From contig MEDY01000009.1 of the NCBI GenBank assembly GCA_001724265.1, positions 218,265 through 282,264 of the forward strand: 64,000 nucleotides of DNA, given 5' to 3'. A program made the translations under genes and the position numbers. Positions 60,570-64,000 of the stretch are shown here, one piece after another. The notes beneath the pieces were generated by a model, which had not been told where the DNA came from, did no database searches, and was given only the letters and a program-made list of their open reading frames with translations. Source of the stretch: Rhizaria sp. SCN 62-66 (Eukaryota > Rhizaria, unplaced). Within the stretch, counting starts at the first letter, position 1. Every line of letters starts with the position of its first letter.

Positions 60570-61209
60570 GCGCGCCAGACAACACGGATGCGAACACGTG
60601 CAACACGCAGCACAAATGCGTGCGTGCACAGTGTCGTCGTCGTCTCCGCGTTGTCGACTTGTTGTGGTGTCTCACTACGACCGTCGGCTGATGGGGGATT
60701 TGGTTGGAGGATAGTTTGCTTTTGATTGTCAAAGGCTTTCTTTCAGTACCCTTTGTGTATTGTATTAGTAACATTAACAGTAGTCATATCATAGCACGTT
60801 GTATTTTCTCTGTGCTTGCGCTAAGTAGTAGCACAGTTACACACGTAGGCCCTTTTGTGACAGTTTGCCATTATTGTTGGTTGTTTTGTCTCATTTCTTT
60901 CGTCTCTGCCGCTCTATACGTAATAACGCGTTGAGTTTGTTTGATGTGCGCAGTTTTGGTACTGTTCACTCAGCCTTGTCGGACCACCTCTAAATTACAA
61001 ACCAACAACATACATTTTTCAGAACACGCGTAATCCATTTCAAAAGTATTCCACCGTAAGACAAGCTGGATTCATGCTTGAATGAATTGCTATTCTTTAT
61101 TTCAACAACATTTAAATCCCATATCTCAACACCACAACGAACCAGCAAAGTCAAAGTAAAACAACACGAACACTCATTTGTTTCTCAAATTGTTGCTCAT
61201 ACTATACAC
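60570..61209. other. Convergent intergenic region
   Basis: Separates the ends of the PARP (+) and OST3 (-) genes. AT-rich after about 60700, with only short uninformative frames. It should hold both polyadenylation sites. Confidence 0.6.
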
Positions 61210-62944
61210 TTACCACACGCGACCGTAGCGGTATCCGGCATTCTTCCGCGTGTAGACCTGGACAATCCACGTCCAGCCGAAGACGTAGAGCGCGGCCAGC
61301 GCGAGCGGCAGGATATCCTTAAGCCCGGCCGTCTTAGGCAGGACCTTGGCAACGACAGTGACAAGCGCGTCGTCGAGAGTGATGGACGGCGGTACATCGC
61401 CCGAGGCGACCGCGGCGGCCTCGGCGGAGACTGGCACGTCGGCCGCGCGGGCGCGGCTCGCCTTGGCGCTCTTACTACCGCTGCCGCTGCCGCTGCTGTC
61501 GGAAGAGGAGGAGGCGGCGGCGGCGCTGGAGCGCGCGTCCGCGACGGCGGCCTCAAAGGCGACGTTCTGCTTGACCTCGAGGTGCTTGGCCGAGGTCGAG
61601 CGGTCGAAGGCGTAGGCCGTAAGCAGCACGCACACGAGCGCGCAGGCGAGGTACGACGCGCCCAGGATGACGGACTCGGCGCCGAACTGCTGCTGGTGTC
61701 CGGGCGCGATGTAAGTCGGCAGCCCGTCGCGGCCGATGCCCGAGAAAGCAGTCTTGCTGATGACGTTGAACATGCCGCCCGACACGCCGTAAATGTAGCC
61801 CACGCAAGCTCCGACGGCGTAGAGCGGCGTCAGGCGGCGGAAGAAGGAGAGCTTGTCGTAGAAGAAGTAGAGCGCGACGACGACGGCGGTGATGATCGCC
61901 AGCCCACCGAGCGCGGCGGACATGGGCACCGCGGCCGTGGGAAGCGCGATGGTGACGCCCGTGGCGCGCGCAACGAAGGTCACGACGTCGTTCGGCGACG
62001 GGGCCTGCGAGGGTGAGAAACGGTGGCGCGCGGCGAGCACCAGGTCGCGCGGGGTAGAGCGGCGGCCGTCGAGCGTGAAGCCGAACGCGACGCTGCTGGG
62101 CGGCTGCAGCGAGAAGGCCTTGATGGCCTCGGCCTGGTGCGCGAGCTCAAGCGTAACAAAGTACACGGGCACGCCGTCGCCAATGAGCGCGGCGTTCTGT
62201 GAGCGCAGGCGGTCCGACACGACGGCCTGCGCGGCGTCGAGCAGCCGGCACACGTCGCAGCGGTGCGCGTTCGTCAGCGCGGTGCCAGTCACAATGACGT
62301 GGTAAGGACGCGGGCCGGCAAGAATCAGCTCGTCTACCTGCGCGGCGTCCATCGAGATCTGCCCGCTGGGCGCGGCGGCGGCGAGGCGGCGCATCTCGGC
62401 GCCGTTGGCGCGGGCCTTGCTCTGGATGTCCACAGGCAGCTTAGCGAGCTCGGCGTCGAGGTTGAACGACTCGCCCGAGCCGCCCATCACAGCGGCGCTC
62501 GCGGCGGCCTCCCACTTGGCGAGGCGCTTCTCGCGGCGCTGCAGACGTTGGCGGGACTTGTCCGCGGCGGCCTTGAGGGAGGCGTCGGAGCGCGTCTTGA
62601 GCTTGCGCGCGATGTCAGAACGCGTCTCACTGCGCGCGGCCCAGCGCGAGCGCGTCTCCTTGCTCAGCGCGGCGCGGTGCTCCGGGGACAGCTTCGCCTT
62701 CTGCGCGGCCGCGAGCGCGTTATCGAGCAGCTTGACCTGGTCGTCGGTCAGACCGACGTACTTGCTCGAGTCTAAGGCGGAAAATAAACGGTTGACAATG
62801 TAAGTGACGCTCTAGAGAGACAGAAGAAGGGCATGTGAAACAATGATGCAGCAAAAACAACGATTACGTACCAGCCATGACGGGCGATGCGAGAAGCGCG
62901 GCCAGGGCACTGACGGCGAAGAGCCAGATGGTGAGAAGACGCAT
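61210..62944 (-). CDS. OST3: Oligosaccharyltransferase subunit OST3/OST6 (MagT1/TUSC3 family)
   Basis: Thioredoxin-like ER subunit that helps N-glycosylate cysteine-containing substrates. Exon 1 (62944-62872) encodes the signal peptide MRLLTIWLFAVSALAALLAS; a 100-bp intron (GTACGT...TTAG) leads to exon 2 (62771-61210). The product is 544 residues, ending in TAA. After the signal comes a Lys/Arg-rich helical stretch (about 45-110) not found in the human or yeast protein. The lumenal domain has PYHVIVTGTALTNAHRCDVC with the CxxC pair at C196 and C199. Four membrane spans follow (LGGLAIITAVVVALYFFY, LYAVGACVGYIYGVSGGMF, ESVILGASYLACALVCVLL, LPLALAALYVFGWTWIVQVY), with SGGMFNVI and the PGHQQQFGAES loop matching the family. 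A Ser/Ala-rich loop before the last span is an insertion. Confidence 0.93.
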
Positions 62945-63403
62945 CAGCTCTGAAGGGAGTCGCAAGGGTTGAGCAGAATGATAGCGAGGAAGATATCAAG
63001 GGAAGGACGTGAGGCTTCGGAATGCGATTGAATGAAAAATAATCTTCAAACATATGATCTAACATTACTGACTTGTAGACTATTATGTTGAGTGAAAACG
63101 CCAGGGCAGATCAGATTAGATTGAGGCTTGATGAGCCACCAGTGGACTGGCTTTCGCGGTTCGCGAAAAAGCCTGGCTGCGCGACTGCGGCAGTGATGAG
63201 AGCGACGATCGAGAACGAAAATGCGGCACTTGTCGGGTCCAGACAGCCAGTTGCAGGCGTCAAATAGACACTTCAAAGTATCGTAAGCTATATTCGGCGC
63301 CGTTCTATTCGTACATTTATTGACATTCTCCGAGCCCTTCGCATAGCTCCCGTGGCTCACTTTCCCTTTATGTCTCTTCGCTCCGTTGTCTTACTCTTCA
63401 TAG
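62945..63403. other. Divergent intergenic region between OST3 and eL19
   Basis: A 459-bp spacer with both promoters. The last 60 bases before the eL19 ATG are pyrimidine-rich (TTTCCCTTTATGTCTCTTCG), as is common in leaders of ribosomal protein genes. No gene is visible. Confidence 0.6.
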
Positions 63404-64000
63404 ATGGTGAGTCTGAAGCTTCAGAAGCGTCTCGCCGCTTCGGTTATGTCCTGCGGCAAGGGCAAGGTTTGGCTTGATCCTAACGAGGCCACCGTTATTG
63501 GCAAGAACGGCACTTCCCGTACGTACTTCTCTCCCTAGGAGCTCTCACTTTCTCTCTTGTTCCTCACTCACTTCCATTAGCACTCGCTTTCCTGCCACTG
63601 GCACGTTCGTTGCTTGCATTGTTTGCTGATCATGTTGGTCCAAAATTAACCGCATACTCACGTTTTTCTTACATCCTTCTCTCACTTAATCTCAATCTTA
63701 TCATTGTATAGGCAAGGGCATCCGCAAGCTTGTCAAGGATGGCTACATCGTCCGCAAGCCCAACGTCGTGCACTCGCGCTTCCGCGTGAACCGCCGCGCT
63801 GAGGCCAAGGCCAAGGGCCGCCACACCGGCTACGGTAAGCGCCGTGGCTGCGCCACCGCGCGTTTCCCCACCAAGGTCATGTGGGTCCGCCGCCAGCGCG
63901 TCCTCCGCCGCTTCCTCAAGTCCTACCGCTCTTCCAAGAAGATCGACTCCCACATGCACAACGAGCTCTACGCCAAGTGCAAGGGTAACGTCTTCAAGTC
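63404..64000 (+). CDS. RPL19: Large-subunit ribosomal protein eL19 (3' end outside window)
   Basis: Structural protein of the 60S subunit. Exon 1 (63404-63518) and exon 2 (63712 onward) flank a 193-bp intron (GTACGT...TATAG, phase 1; the split codon gives Arg). The 134 codons present read [82 protein letters not shown] and [20 protein letters not shown], co-linear with human RPL19. About 45-60 C-terminal residues of the usual basic tail lie beyond the right edge. The gene lacks the Ala-rich insertions seen in its neighbours. Confidence 0.97.

Noticed and set aside
1-64000. tRNA (including tRNA-Gln CUA), rRNA, snRNA, CRISPR array or transposon ends
   Set aside because: Reading the spacers on both strands I found no cloverleaf with A and B boxes, no repeat-spacer pattern, no inverted terminal repeats and no transposase or reverse transcriptase.

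Overview
This is a nuclear genome window from a unicellular eukaryote. Genes are GC-rich with long alanine-rich low-complexity stretches, and they sit between AT-rich spacers. I find ten spliceosomal introns of 100-193 bp, nine of them at well-supported junctions, and the proteins are purely eukaryotic families (anaphase-promoting complex, dynactin, oligosaccharyltransferase, NAA10, eL19). I cannot name the species.

The most unusual signal is the genetic code. All 14 genes whose 3' end lies in the window appear to end in TAA (8) or TGA (6), and none in TAG. In-frame TAG codons interrupt otherwise continuous reading frames five times in four genes (16374, 21892, 23132, 31872, 56510). One lies inside a CAG-rich glutamine tract and one inside a Sel1 repeat region. 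The simplest reading is that UAG is a sense codon, probably glutamine, with UAA and UGA kept as stops. Five features below depend on this, and I annotate the genes as read-through. The introns also favour GTACG(T) over GTAAGT at the 5' splice site.

Layout. 1-11070 (-): a giant APC1, 3690 codons with no stop, running off the left edge. 12480-12839 (+): a small basic, probably mitochondrial protein. 13695-14370 (-): NAA10, two exons. 14685-16928 (-): a low-complexity protein with polyQ/polyN and one TAG. 17271-18512 (-): a CCCH zinc-finger/coiled-coil protein. 19103-19828 (+): a three-pass membrane protein with a SAM domain. 20371-22875 (+): a kinase C-lobe fused to Sel1 repeats, with one TAG. 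23081-33614 (-): a three-exon leucine-rich-repeat giant of 3415 residues with two TAGs. 34178-36901 (-): cytosolic glutaminyl-tRNA synthetase, three exons. 37410-40276 (+): dynactin Arp10. 40450-42693 (-): an ABC-2 half transporter. 43656-55163 (+): a single-exon 3835-residue type II membrane protein carrying an endo-beta-mannosidase-like GH2 enzyme. 56216-56911 (+): a heptad-repeat coiled-coil protein with one TAG. 58145-60569 (+): a BRCT-WGR-PARP. 61210-62944 (-): OST3/OST6. 63404-64000 (+): ribosomal protein eL19, cut by the right edge.

These are mostly unlinked housekeeping genes, each with its own AT-rich flanks and often in divergent pairs (APC1/small basic protein, CCCH/SAM, GlnRS/Arp10, ABC/GH2, OST3/eL19). 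I see no operon, transposon, CRISPR array, rRNA or tRNA.
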